A stretch of 64,000 bases of DNA, taken from Diplocloster modestus (GTDB taxonomy: Bacteria; Bacillota; Clostridia; Lachnospirales; Lachnospiraceae). Where the stretch lies: NCBI RefSeq assembly GCF_019042245.1, contig NZ_JAHQCX010000013.1, positions 62,001-126,000 of the forward strand. The letters are read 5' to 3'. Made by a program: the position numbers and the translations under genes. The notes under the pieces are model-generated. The model saw only the letters and a program-made list of their open reading frames with translations. It was not told where the DNA came from and did not search any database. Positions within the stretch are counted from its first letter, which is position 1, and every line of letters begins with the position of its first letter. Below, piece after piece: positions 52,288-61,434 of this stretch.

Positions 52288-53808
52288 CTACTCCTGAACC
52301 GCGATGCGTATCATGTTCCAGGAGAGAGGTTTTAAATCACAGGTTACCGTATGGTTCACAGGGTCCGCTATGAGGTCCTGGAGTTCACGGGGAACTACGG
52401 TGTCGTGCCGGTATTGGTTTGTGGCTTTTTTGTCCTCGGAGGTCAGCTCTATGTGCTGGACCGGTGTTCCTGCCCCGAAGTCTTCCAACCGGATGCAGAA
52501 AGGTATGGTCTCATCTTCGCTTCTGTTTACCAGGAAGACGGCGATCTCGCTCCGGTCCTGATTGTATACCGCTACACTGTCCAGGTAGGGTACCTGTTTG
52601 AACTCTTCTGCGTCGTAGGTAGGACAGTCCAGGACGGATTGAAGGGTTTGGCCTCTTCCATAGCGGGACATGTAGGAAAACGGATAGAAGATGGGCTGTA
52701 CCCATACTTCGCCGCCCTGTTTGGTCATGATCGCGGCGCTGATGTTGGTCAGCAGGGACTGGCATGCGATCTTGATGCGGTCGGAGTATTTGAGGAAGTT
52801 CATCATCATACTGGCGAAAAGCAGGCTGTCCTCCAGGCTGTAGATCTGTTCGCTGATCTTTGGCGCGATCTGCCAGGGCTTTTCGTCGACCTGGGCGGCC
52901 ACCTCTTTGTCTGCCATAGACCAGACTCCCCATTCGTCAAAGCTGATGAAAAGTTCTTTGTCGGACCGCTTTTTGGCTTTTACGTAATCGCAGGTGCCGA
53001 TTACCGTGCGGATATAATTTTCCATATCCAGCGCCTGGGCCAGGAAATAAGGCGTGCCCCGATCCTGGCCGTCGTAGTATTGGTGCAGGGATATGTAGTC
53101 TACATAGGGATAGGTGTATTCCAGGGTCTGTGCCTCCCACTCGGGATAGGTGGACATGGACGATTTGGAACTGCCGCAGGATACCAGCTGGATATCGGTA
53201 TCTACCAGTTTCATGGCTTTGGCCGTCTCCTGGGCGATACGTCCGTATTCTTGGGCTGTTTTATGGCCCACCTGCCAGTCTCCGTCCATCTCATTGCCCA
53301 GACACCAGGTTTTGATCCCGTAGGGCTTCTCCACTCCGTGCTCTTTTCTGAGATCGCTGTATAAGGTACCGCCGGGTATGTTGCAGTATTCGACCATGGA
53401 GACCGCGTTTTCGATCCCCTTGGTTCCCAGATTTACCGCGAAGACCGGCTCTACTCCGGCTTTCTTAGCCCACTTCATAAACTCATTGATGCCGAATTGA
53501 TTGGTTTCGATGGACCGCCAGGCGATCTCCAGACGCCTGGGCCGTTTTTCCGCGGGGCCCACCCCGTCCCGCCAGTCGTAGCAGGAGACAAAATTGCCTC
53601 CGGGATAGCGTACTCCGGTCACTCCCATCTCTTTTACTTTATCTAATACGTCAGCCCGAAATCCATCTTCGTCCGCGGCCGGGTGGCCGGGTTCGTAGAT
53701 TCCCGAATAGACCACGCGTCCCATGTGCTCCACAAATGAGCTGTATATCCGCGGGTCGATCTGACCTTTTGTAAAATTTCTGTTGATGATCATAGATGCT
53801 TTCTTCAT
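52288..53808 (-). CDS. abfA: Alpha-L-arabinofuranosidase, GH51
   Basis: 506 residues, no signal peptide: intracellular. Clan-A TIM barrel plus C-terminal beta domain. Acid/base E173 in CLGNEMDG and nucleophile E292 in FDEWGVW, with GVRYPGGNFVSCYDWRDGVGP (66-86) forming the substrate pocket and YISLHQYY. Length and motifs match bacterial GH51 enzymes that trim imported arabino-oligosaccharides. Follows the second permease gene by 15 bp, so it is the last gene of the importer operon; AAAGGAGC precedes the ATG. Confidence 0.96.
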   Translation of the reverse strand: MKKASMIINRNFTKGQIDPRIYSSFVEHMGRVVYSGIYEPGHPAADEDGFRADVLDKVKEMGVTGVRYPGGNFVSCYDWRDGVGPAEKRPRRLEIAWRSIETNQFGINEFMKWAKKAGVEPVFAVNLGTKGIENAVSMVEYCNIPGGTLYSDLRKEHGVEKPYGIKTWCLGNEMDGDWQVGHKTAQEYGRIAQETAKAMKLVDTDIQLVSCGSSKSSMSTYPEWEAQTLEYTYPYVDYISLHQYYDGQDRGTPYFLAQALDMENYIRTVIGTCDYVKAKKRSDKELFISFDEWGVWSMADKEVAAQVDEKPWQIAPKISEQIYSLEDSLLFASMMMNFLKYSDRIKIACQSLLTNISAAIMTKQGGEVWVQPIFYPFSYMSRYGRGQTLQSVLDCPTYDAEEFKQVPYLDSVAVYNQDRSEIAVFLVNRSEDETIPFCIRLEDFGAGTPVQHIELTSEDKKATNQYRHDTVVPRELQDLIADPVNHTVTCDLKPLSWNMIRIAVQE

Positions 53809-53823
53809 CGTTTTTCTGCTCCT

Positions 53824-54651
53824 TTATTCCTTCATGCCAGCGGTCGCGATGCCTTCCACGAAATATTTCTGACAGAATATGTATAGTATTAGCAATGGTG
53901 CCAGCGAGATCATGGTCGCCGCCAGAGTCGGTCCGTATTTGATCACTTTATTTCCCACCAGGACGGCCAGGCCTGCGGACAGCGTCCGCTTGTCGGCGGA
54001 ACTGGTCAGCATCAGAGGATATAAAAGGTCGTTCCAGTTATTCATAAAATGAAAGATTCCAAGGCTGGCAATGGCCGGTTTACATAATGGGAGCATCAAA
54101 GACCAGTAGATCCGGAACTCTCCCATCCCATCCATCCGCCCGGACTCTTCGATTGATTTCGGAAGTCCGGCGAAGAAGGAACGCATCATATAGATACCGA
54201 AGGCGCTGGTGGCCCTTGGCAGGATCAATCCGGCATAGGTATCCAGCAGGTTGAATTTGTATACCTCAATGTATAACGGCGTCATGATAATCTGGAAGGG
54301 TACCATCATCGTCAGCAGAATAATGGAAAAGATCAGTTTTGATCCTTTGAAATTCATTCGCGCGAAGGCATAGCCCGCCATGGAATCAAAGAATACGCTG
54401 ATCACCGTTACGGCTCCGGCAAAAATAAAGGTGTTTTTCGCCATCTTAAAGATTGGAATGCTCTTCGTGACGTGCTGATATTGTTTCAGCGTCCACTCCG
54501 TCGGGAAAAATTTCGGCGGATACTGGATAACTCCCACATCGGTCTTAAAAGACGAGACAAACAGCCAGATGATCGGGACCAATACGCTGAGGGCGATCAG
54601 GAAGGTCAGGACAAAGCCTACGATTTTGACCGGTTTCACTTTTTTAGTCAT
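53824..54651 (-). CDS. Carbohydrate ABC permease (AraQ/MalG-like)
   Basis: 275 residues, six helices. Opening helix VKIVGFVLTFLIALSVLVPI, ATPase-contact EAA loop ESGRMDGMGEFRIYWSLMLPL, NNWNDLLYPLML. CUT1-class inner-membrane subunit. ATG overlaps the partner permease's stop by 8 bp. Confidence 0.95.
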   Translation of the reverse strand: MTKKVKPVKIVGFVLTFLIALSVLVPIIWLFVSSFKTDVGVIQYPPKFFPTEWTLKQYQHVTKSIPIFKMAKNTFIFAGAVTVISVFFDSMAGYAFARMNFKGSKLIFSIILLTMMVPFQIIMTPLYIEVYKFNLLDTYAGLILPRATSAFGIYMMRSFFAGLPKSIEESGRMDGMGEFRIYWSLMLPLCKPAIASLGIFHFMNNWNDLLYPLMLTSSADKRTLSAGLAVLVGNKVIKYGPTLAATMISLAPLLILYIFCQKYFVEGIATAGMKE

Positions 54652-55546
54652 TGGCTTCCTCCCCCTTGTTTAGCACAAAACGCTTCAACACAAAAGTAAC
54701 AATGGCGATGATGACAAACAGATAGACGGAGATCGCCGAGGCATACCCCAGATCATAAGGCGCGGTCTGGAATCCTCTGTCATAGATATACTGAACCACC
54801 GTTTCCGTACGGTTAAGCGGCCCGCCCTGGGTCATGACGTAGGTCTGGTCAAAGACCTGCAGGGAACTGATCGTGGTCGTCACGATGCAGAAGCTGATCG
54901 TCGGAAAGATTCCGGGGATAGTGATATGTATAAATTTTTTCCACTGGCCCGCGCCGTCCATATCGGCCGCCTCATACAGGGAGGACGAAATATTCAGAAC
55001 CGCAGCCGTCAGAAGCGTCAAGGTATAGCCAAATCCCTTCCAGGCCGTCACGGCAATGACCGTGGGCATAGCCAGATTCGGGTCCTTTAAAAAGGAAATC
55101 GAATCTATCCCAATTTTGCTGAGCCAATAGGGAACCAGGCCCATATTCGGGTCCAGCATCATGGACCAGACGATACCCATGGCCGTCATGGAGCAGACAA
55201 ATGGCAGATAGTAGGTCGATCTCAGTAATTTCGTGTATTTATTGTTTTTCGCCACATACATGGTCAGCATAAGCGCCAGGCCCACCTGGAGCGGAACTTC
55301 AAAAAGGGTAAAATAAAAACTGTTGAACGTCGCATTTGCCACTCTGTGATCCGAAAATAATTTGACAAAATTATGGATCCCCGCAAAAGAAATATCCTTC
55401 ATAAAAATATTCATGTTCAGCAGGCTGATCACAAGGGAAGCTCCCAGAGGTATGAACACAAAAACCGACAGGATAATCATCGACGGTAGGATAAACAGAT
55501 ACGCCTGTCTTTGCTGATGGGGCCGGAATTTTTTCTTTTTGCTCAT
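54644..55546 (-). CDS. Carbohydrate ABC permease (AraP/MalF-like)
   Basis: 300 residues, six helices; starts with a basic SKKKKFRPHQQRQAYLFIL, contains the EAADMDGAGQWKKFIHITIPG coupling loop and TQGGPLNRTETVVQYIYDRGF. CUT1-class partner of the downstream permease. No ATPase gene in the operon; a shared MsmX-type ATPase elsewhere probably serves it, as known for arabino-oligosaccharide importers. Confidence 0.95.
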   Translation of the reverse strand: MSKKKKFRPHQQRQAYLFILPSMIILSVFVFIPLGASLVISLLNMNIFMKDISFAGIHNFVKLFSDHRVANATFNSFYFTLFEVPLQVGLALMLTMYVAKNNKYTKLLRSTYYLPFVCSMTAMGIVWSMMLDPNMGLVPYWLSKIGIDSISFLKDPNLAMPTVIAVTAWKGFGYTLTLLTAAVLNISSSLYEAADMDGAGQWKKFIHITIPGIFPTISFCIVTTTISSLQVFDQTYVMTQGGPLNRTETVVQYIYDRGFQTAPYDLGYASAISVYLFVIIAIVTFVLKRFVLNKGEEAND

Positions 55547-55563
55547 AATCTGCTCCTTTTTTT

Positions 55564-55592
55564 CGGCCCCCGGCCTTATCAGCCGGGAGCCG
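55564..55592 (-). terminator. Intercistronic stem-loop after the binding-protein gene
   Basis: Minus strand CGGCTCCCGGC-TGATAAG-GCCGGGGGCCG followed by A's, not T's. Likely an mRNA-stabilising or attenuating hairpin between the binding-protein and permease genes. Confidence 0.5.
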
Positions 55593-55598
55593 CTTTTC

Positions 55599-56945
55599 TT
55601 AGTTGCTGCCTAACACGGCATCCATTGCTTTGGATGCTTCATCCAGCGCATCCTTCGGCTTGCTGGCGCCGGTAATTACTTTTTCAAACAACGGGATCAT
55701 AACGTCGTTATCGATCTGGCTTGCCAGGGAATATCCCAGGTTATAGGAACGGCCGATCTCCGTAGCTTTGGAAATGGAGCTCAACACTTCGTCATTCTGG
55801 ATCTCCGGATCTTCCATCAGCGTCTTGGACCATACCGGGAAACCATTTCTCTGGGACCACTCTTTGAGCACTTCATCGGTCAGCCAGTATTTCATAAATT
55901 TGTAAGCCGCCGCTTTCTTCGTCTCATCTGTTCCCTTGGGAATCACGAAGCTGCATCCGCCTGCCGGTGAGAAGGAACCCGCGCTGCCTGCGACACAAGG
56001 AGCGATACCAAATTTGATTCCGGCCTCATTCAGGCCATTGATCTGCCACGGGCCGCTCATGTACATCGCCACCTGTCCTGCCTGAAGCATCGTATCCGCA
56101 TCCGGTCCGGTGATATTTTCCGGTGTCACTTTTTTATTCACAGCCAGATCCTGAAGCCATTCCAGTGTCTTTAAGTTCTCTTCTGAGTTCAAAAGGTTCT
56201 TATTCGTTTCCGTATCATCCGCGTCTCCGCCGTTGGCCCACAGGAACTGCATATAGGTCACACTGGTGGGAAGTGCCAGGCCGTATTGTTTCTTCGAAGC
56301 ATCCGTAAGTTTCACTGCAAAGTCAGCCAATTCCTCCATCGTGGCCGGAGGTGTGTCGGGATCCAGTCCCGCTGCTTCAAACAGATCCTTATTCCAGTAT
56401 AAATACTGTACATTGTACTGCATCGGCGTTCCGTAAAGCTTGCCGTCCACATAAGATAAGTCTACCACATTTTCCAGGAAATTGGACTTATCAACACCCG
56501 CCGTATCCCAGAAATCACTGATATCTTCCAAAGAATCGTTACTCACATAGGGAGCGATATTCTCCACGCCAAACAGTACAAAATCCGGCGCGGTATTCGT
56601 GGCGATGGAAGCCGGCAGCTTCTGCTGAAGGGTATCATTCGGCATAATGTCCATATTTATCGTTATATTATCCGTATTCGTCTCATTATATTTATCCACG
56701 ATCTCCCGAAGGATATCTCCATCAGATCCGGTAAACACATTCCAGAAATTCAAAGTAACCGCTTCCCCGGTTTCTCCCCCCGCATCCGGTGCAGCCGTGC
56801 CGGCCGGTTCCTGCGCGGGGCTTTCACTCTGCGCCGGCGCACTGGCATCCGCCGGCGCCTCTTCCTGTTTGCTGCCACAGCCGGCCAGGGAACTGCCAAC
56901 CAACACTGCCGCGATCAGTAAACTCCACCATTTTTTCATTCTCAT
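55599..56945 (-). CDS. Sugar-binding lipoprotein (SBP family 1, AraN-like)
   Basis: 448 residues. Signal peptide with lipobox LAGC (about 19-22), an Ala/Pro/Glu linker, then a family-1 domain: VTLNFWNVFTGSDGDILREI, PDFVLFGVENIAPYV, YGTPMQYNVQYLYWNKDLF, MYMSGPWQINGLNEAGI, FVIPKGTDETKKAAAYKFMKYW. Captures oligosaccharide for the two permeases downstream. GGAGGAAAG precedes the ATG. First gene after an operator-controlled promoter. Confidence 0.93.
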   Translation of the reverse strand: MRMKKWWSLLIAAVLVGSSLAGCGSKQEEAPADASAPAQSESPAQEPAGTAAPDAGGETGEAVTLNFWNVFTGSDGDILREIVDKYNETNTDNITINMDIMPNDTLQQKLPASIATNTAPDFVLFGVENIAPYVSNDSLEDISDFWDTAGVDKSNFLENVVDLSYVDGKLYGTPMQYNVQYLYWNKDLFEAAGLDPDTPPATMEELADFAVKLTDASKKQYGLALPTSVTYMQFLWANGGDADDTETNKNLLNSEENLKTLEWLQDLAVNKKVTPENITGPDADTMLQAGQVAMYMSGPWQINGLNEAGIKFGIAPCVAGSAGSFSPAGGCSFVIPKGTDETKKAAAYKFMKYWLTDEVLKEWSQRNGFPVWSKTLMEDPEIQNDEVLSSISKATEIGRSYNLGYSLASQIDNDVMIPLFEKVITGASKPKDALDEASKAMDAVLGSN

Positions 56946-57061
56946 AACTTTCCTCCATTTTCTTCCTGCCTTGTATAATCAGACAGTTTTCTTTCCACTT
57001 TTCATGGAATTTGCCCACAGTTACCGTTGCTCTTCTCCAGTTCTTTCGTTATTTTTATTTG

Positions 57062-57075
57062 CGTACACGTGTACT
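57062..57075. promoter_or_regulatory. LacI-type operator of the arabinan importer operon
   Basis: CGTACACGTGTACT contains a perfect 12-bp palindrome GTACACGTGTAC (57063-57074), 12 bp downstream of the -10. Best copy of the three operators in this locus. Confidence 0.75.
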
Positions 57076-57086
57076 CTATATCAATC

Positions 57087-57115
57087 ATTATATATTCTCA
57101 CTCAATCAATGTCAA
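57087..57115 (-). promoter_or_regulatory. Promoter of the arabinan importer-GH51 operon
   Basis: Minus strand TTGACA (57115-57110), 17 bp, TATAAT (57092-57087): perfect consensus, nearly identical in layout to the GH93-like gene's promoter. Leader about 135 nt. The remaining 57116-57276 stretch before the next gene shows no further feature. Confidence 0.8.
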
Positions 57116-57276
57116 TACAGTTTTTCAAAAATAATTAATTTCTTACGAGGGAGTCTTTTGCTTTTGGATCTTGGAGACCGGACGGTTGGTTTTCCTGCTG
57201 CCCTTAATTCCTCTCCGAATTGACAAACCCTCCTGTCCCCCTTAAACTAGACTTAACCAGGAAAGGAGGAACAGGA

Positions 57277-58110
57277 ATGGCTGTAGAGGAACGCTATTTG
57301 GCGGATGTTGAGATAATTTTGTCGCATCGGCATGATAACGGAGGAGATCTTTGGGCGACTGCGGATAAGAGACTGCTGAAGGGAGCCCCTTTTTCAACTT
57401 TGGAATGTGTGCTTTATCTGCTGGAGCTGGGAGTGGAACCGGAGGACCCGGTGCTTCAGGATGCAGCTGATTTGATATTCAGTACCTGGCAGAAGGACGG
57501 GCGATTTCGGATTTACCCGGCAGGCGGGATTTATCCGTGTCAGACCGCGTTAGCTGCCCAGGTTCTCTGCCATTTGGGTTATGCGGATGATGAGAGGCTA
57601 AAGACTACTTTCCGGCATTTGTTGGATATTCAATACCGGGATGGAGGATGGCGCTGTAATAAGTTTTCCTTTGGACACGGACCGGAGACGGAATATTCGA
57701 ATCCGCATCCGACTCTGACGGTACTGGATGCCTTCCGTTTTACTGATTCTGTCAACAGGAAAAAAGAGCTGGACCGCGCGGTGGAATTTCTGCTGGATCA
57801 CTGGACGATCCGCAAACCGATCGGGCCCTGCCATTATGGAATCGGGACGCTGTTTATGCAGGTGGGGTATCCGTTCCGGAATTACAATCTCTTTGAATAT
57901 GTTTATGTTCTGTCCTTTTATGACAGGGCTAAGGAGGATTCCCGATTTCTAGAAGCGCTGAAAGCGCTTCAAGCGAAGTTGAAAGACGGGCAGATCGTGG
58001 TGGAACGGGTGGTTCCGAAACTGGCCAAACTGAACTTTTGCAAAAAAGGGGAGCCGACCGGTGCCGGAACGAAACGTTACAACGAAATACTGGCTAATCT
58101 GAAAAAATAA
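57277..58110 (+). CDS. Squalene/oxidosqualene-cyclase-repeat protein
   Basis: 277 residues of alpha-helical repeats related to prenyltransferase/squalene cyclase barrels: FSTLECVLYLLELGVEPEDP, TWQKDGRFRIYPAGG, LDIQYRDGGWRCNKFSFG (QxxDGGW repeat motif), TLTVLDAFRF. No cyclase DxDD acid motif, and it is half the size of a cyclase, so catalysis is doubtful; stand-alone proteins of this kind have no assigned role. AAGGAGGAA before the ATG at 57277; a 19-codon upstream extension lacks a site. Converges on the UvrA-like gene with 7 bp between stops. Confidence 0.65.
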   Translation: MAVEERYLADVEIILSHRHDNGGDLWATADKRLLKGAPFSTLECVLYLLELGVEPEDPVLQDAADLIFSTWQKDGRFRIYPAGGIYPCQTALAAQVLCHLGYADDERLKTTFRHLLDIQYRDGGWRCNKFSFGHGPETEYSNPHPTLTVLDAFRFTDSVNRKKELDRAVEFLLDHWTIRKPIGPCHYGIGTLFMQVGYPFRNYNLFEYVYVLSFYDRAKEDSRFLEALKALQAKLKDGQIVVERVVPKLAKLNFCKKGEPTGAGTKRYNEILANLKK

Positions 58111-58117
58111 TATTATT

Positions 58118-60592
58118 TTATATTTTATGTTTTATATTTTCCTTTAGATAAAGAGCGGTCACGCCTGTTTCGCTGTGCAAAAGATCGGCGGGCGTACCGG
58201 TAAATATAATCTCCCCGCCCTGCTCCCCACCATCGGGTCCCAGGTCGATGATCCAGTCACTGTTTTGTATGATCTGTTGATTATGCTCGATAACGATTAC
58301 GGAATTTCCGGTGTCAACCATATGGTTCAGCAGCTTAAGGAAGTTTTCTATATCCAGCGGATGCAGTCCTCTGGTCGGTTCGTCCAACAGATACAGGTTA
58401 CGCCCACCGGTATTACCGATCAGTTCTTTGGCCAGCTTTAAGCGCTGGCCCTCGCCGCCGGATAAGGTGGTGAGAGTCTGTCCTAATTCCAGATATGCAA
58501 GACCTACATCTTTTAATAATTTTAGGGTCCGAAGGATGTTCGGATAATCTTCAAACACCGGCAGCGCCTCTTCTACCGATAGTCCCAATATGTCAGTAAT
58601 GGAGAGGCCTTGAAACTTTACCGGCAGGACATATTCCTGAAAGCGTCTGCCCTGGCATACCGGACATACGACTTCATTATTTTCAAAAAAAAGCAGGTTA
58701 TTGGTGACAACTCCCATACCTTCGCAGTTTTCGCATCTGCCTCCAGGTATATTGAAAGAAAAATCCCTGGCGGTCATCCCTTTTTCTTTTGCTTCCCGCA
58801 GCTTTGAGAATATGGTTCTTATCTCCGTATAGATTTCGGAATAAGTCGCTATATTGGATCGTTTGCTCCGGTTAATGGGAGTTTGGCCGATCTGGATAAT
58901 TCCGTCAAAATTCCCGCACCCCTCCACCTTATTTTCTTTTCCTCTTGAATTGCCCTGTGCCAGGATTTCACATATCAATGTTGACTTACCCGAACCGGAT
59001 GCTCCGGTTACGGTAACCAGCCGCCCCAGCGGGATGTCCACATCCAGATGCTTCAGATTGAATTTGCAGGCATTGCGGATGGTGATAAAAAATCCGTCTC
59101 CTTCCCTGTACGTACTTTTGACCGGATGCGTCTGCTCCAGATATTGCCCGGTTATGGAAAGAGGCTGCGTCCTAATCTCATCCAGAGTCCCGGCCCCTAT
59201 GATGTTCCCTCCGTATTTTCCAGAACCCGGCCCTATGTCGACGATGTGATCGGCAGCTCTCATAACGTCCGGATCGTGTTCTATGACCAGCACCGTGTTG
59301 CCCAGATCACGCAGCCGTTTGAGAATCGTTATCAATCCCCTGGTATCTTTCGGATGCAGGCCTGCTGTCGGTTCGTCCAGTATATAGATGATCCCGGTCA
59401 GGTCAGAGTCCAGGACGGCCGCCAGCCTGATCCTCTGCAATTCCCCTCCGGACAATGTGATGATCTGCCTGTCAAGGGACAGATACTTAAGCCCCACATG
59501 CAGGAAACGCTGGATCTTTGTCTCAATATCCAGAAGATAGTCCTTTACCAACCCCTGGTCCTTTTCACTCAGAACAGCTTTCAGATCCCGGATCCACTCT
59601 GCCAGCTCCCCAAGGGAGACACCGGAAAGCTCGGGAAGCCTCACCTTGTTCACCGTAACGGTCCGGCTATTTTCACAGAGTCTCTCCCCATGACAATCCG
59701 GACATTCTGCCGAAATAAAATATTTCTGAATATATCTGGATCCCCCGTTCTGATTCGCAAACCGCCGCCGGAGCGTCGGAATAAGCCCCTCAAACCTTCC
59801 CTCTGCCACAGTCCTGGGAGTCTCACGTCCTTTAAAAACCTTTTTGACCAGCTCACACCCCACCCCTTCATACAGAATCGCCGTCTGCAATTCGTCATAT
59901 TGCTCCACCGGCATCTCCTCTTCCGGCAGTGGGATTCCATAGTATCGATAGGCCGCTCGCAGCGTTTCCATCTGATAATCCTTATATTTTTTCTCCCAAA
60001 AATCCACTGCCCCCTCCTTCAGGGACAGATCTTTATGGACAACCGCCTCCCGGTCCACAACCAGGGTTTTCCCCAGCCCTTCACAGGTCTCACAGGCTCC
60101 CTCCCGGGTATTAAAGGAAAAATCCGTCCGTGTCAATTTCCGCATTTTATGATTACATTCGCAGCAATACATGTAAACCCGGAAATCATCGCCGGTCTTT
60201 TCCGTTTCCTCTGCGCAATCAGCCGCAGAGATCATTTTCCCGCAGGCCGGACATCTGCGGACACCAAGCTTTTCATAGATCAGGCGCAGGCCTGTATACA
60301 TATCCGTCAGCGTCCCCACAGTAGAGCGTGGATTCCTGTTGGCATCCGTCTGGGAAATGATGATCGCAGGAGAAACATTTCGCACCCTCTCCACCTTCGG
60401 TTTTGCAATCCCCTGAAAAGACATGGCCTCCAGATACTGCCGCTGGCACTCCATATACAATACATCCATAAGTAAGGTAGACTTACCGGAACCGGAAATA
60501 CCCGTAAACACAGTAAGTTTACCCCTGGGAATCTCTACCGTAATATTTTTAAGATTACCCTCAAACGCATTTATTACAGCTATATTACTCAT
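58118..60592 (-). CDS. UvrA paralogue (excinuclease ABC subunit A-like ATPase)
   Basis: 824 residues, shorter than UvrA (about 940). Two ABC ATPase cores: Walker A GISGSGKST (about 31-39) and GASGSGKST in the second half, signatures LSGGELQRIRLA and LSGGEGQRLKLAKEL, Walker [14 protein letters not shown] and LYLLDEPTRGLHP. Zinc-ligand Cys pairs in CETCEGLG, CPDCHGERLC and CENCEGMG...CPVCQGRRF. Family knowledge: short UvrA paralogues lack the UvrB-interaction part and several are linked with resistance to DNA-binding antibiotics. Divergent from a MerR-type regulator, which fits inducible protection. AGGAGGG precedes the ATG. Confidence 0.88.
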   Translation of the reverse strand: MSNIAVINAFEGNLKNITVEIPRGKLTVFTGISGSGKSTLLMDVLYMECQRQYLEAMSFQGIAKPKVERVRNVSPAIIISQTDANRNPRSTVGTLTDMYTGLRLIYEKLGVRRCPACGKMISAADCAEETEKTGDDFRVYMYCCECNHKMRKLTRTDFSFNTREGACETCEGLGKTLVVDREAVVHKDLSLKEGAVDFWEKKYKDYQMETLRAAYRYYGIPLPEEEMPVEQYDELQTAILYEGVGCELVKKVFKGRETPRTVAEGRFEGLIPTLRRRFANQNGGSRYIQKYFISAECPDCHGERLCENSRTVTVNKVRLPELSGVSLGELAEWIRDLKAVLSEKDQGLVKDYLLDIETKIQRFLHVGLKYLSLDRQIITLSGGELQRIRLAAVLDSDLTGIIYILDEPTAGLHPKDTRGLITILKRLRDLGNTVLVIEHDPDVMRAADHIVDIGPGSGKYGGNIIGAGTLDEIRTQPLSITGQYLEQTHPVKSTYREGDGFFITIRNACKFNLKHLDVDIPLGRLVTVTGASGSGKSTLICEILAQGNSRGKENKVEGCGNFDGIIQIGQTPINRSKRSNIATYSEIYTEIRTIFSKLREAKEKGMTARDFSFNIPGGRCENCEGMGVVTNNLLFFENNEVVCPVCQGRRFQEYVLPVKFQGLSITDILGLSVEEALPVFEDYPNILRTLKLLKDVGLAYLELGQTLTTLSGGEGQRLKLAKELIGNTGGRNLYLLDEPTRGLHPLDIENFLKLLNHMVDTGNSVIVIEHNQQIIQNSDWIIDLGPDGGEQGGEIIFTGTPADLLHSETGVTALYLKENIKHKI

Positions 60593-60612
60593 GACATCCC
60601 TCCTTTATTAAC

Positions 60613-60715
60613 ATTATATAACATGATTGCAACTGCTAAAGTTTACAAAATTATATTCATTAACCTCCCTATATCTCTGGAAAAAACCTTATTTATCTAC
60701 TATAATGTTATATAA
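60613..60715. promoter_or_regulatory. Divergent promoters with a shared AT-rich motif
   Basis: Plus strand: TGGAAA (60678-60683), 17 bp, TATAAT (60701-60706) for the MerR gene. Minus strand: TATAAT (60618-60613) for the UvrA-like gene. The 11-bp word ATGTTATATAA overlaps both -10 regions (60705-60715 and, inverted, 60624-60614), a plausible binding site for the tandem-MerR protein. Confidence 0.55.
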
Positions 60716-60732
60716 GGAAAGTAGGTGATTCT

Positions 60733-61434
60733 ATGTCCTTAAGACCGGTTGATATCGCCAGACAACTAAAAATCAGTACCACCACACTGCGAAAATACGA
60801 GGATATGGGTCTGGTCCCCAAAACCAGCCGCACCCTGTCCGGTTATCGGATCTATACGCAAAAACACCTTGCCTATTTCACCTGTATACGTGAGATGATA
60901 CAGACATTTGATTTGAAATTTATAAAAAAAGTCCTCCAAAAAGTACAGGAAAACCAAACCGACGAAGCCCTCTGGCTCATGACTATGGCACAATCCGATC
61001 TCTGGAATCAGAAGAAGACTGCCGAAAAATTCATAAACAGAATGCAGGATAAACACTCACCTTCTGTAAAAGATATAACTATACATGGTATCAGCCAAAA
61101 GACCAATATCCCCGCCACCACCATCCGCCACTGGGAAAAAGCAGGCCTAATCACTCCCTGCCGCGATCCTCACAACAATTACAGAAAATATAATAGCACC
61201 CACATTGATCAATTGCTAACTATATATGCTATCAAAATCTCCATCCAGACGCATCACGGCAAGCACTTTATCCATGCGCTTAGAGACGCCTGCCAAACCT
61301 TCGATTCCAATAACGAGGACCAAATTCAGGAACTCACCGACCAAGTCAAGAACCGTCTAGACATCATCAATCGCCTGCAATGCAAAGCCTTAATGTCCTT
61401 AATCACCTTGATCCACCAAATCTCCCCCCAATAA
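60733..61434 (+). CDS. Tandem-MerR transcriptional regulator
   Basis: 233 residues with two MerR-type winged helices: residues 3-47 (RPVDIARQLKISTTTLRKYE...GLVPKTSRTLSGYRIYT) and about 113-160 (ISQKTNIPATTIRHWEKAGL then NNYRKYNSTHIDQL). A helical segment (about 50-105) links them and another follows. Normal MerR proteins have one HTH and dimerise, so this is a one-chain two-HTH design. Divergent from the UvrA-like gene. No Cys/His metal loop is apparent, so a drug or stress signal is likelier than a metal. AGGTGA precedes the ATG. Confidence 0.85.
   Translation: MSLRPVDIARQLKISTTTLRKYEDMGLVPKTSRTLSGYRIYTQKHLAYFTCIREMIQTFDLKFIKKVLQKVQENQTDEALWLMTMAQSDLWNQKKTAEKFINRMQDKHSPSVKDITIHGISQKTNIPATTIRHWEKAGLITPCRDPHNNYRKYNSTHIDQLLTIYAIKISIQTHHGKHFIHALRDACQTFDSNNEDQIQELTDQVKNRLDIINRLQCKALMSLITLIHQISPQ

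Noticed and set aside
52351..53364. 337-codon plus-strand frame opposite GH51
   Set aside because: Antisense shadow of a clear GH51 gene; translation rich in Val/Gly/His with no family pattern and no start site.
59048..60475. 475-codon plus-strand frame opposite the UvrA-like gene
   Set aside because: Antisense of a certain gene; translation is Pro/His/Arg-rich with no domain.
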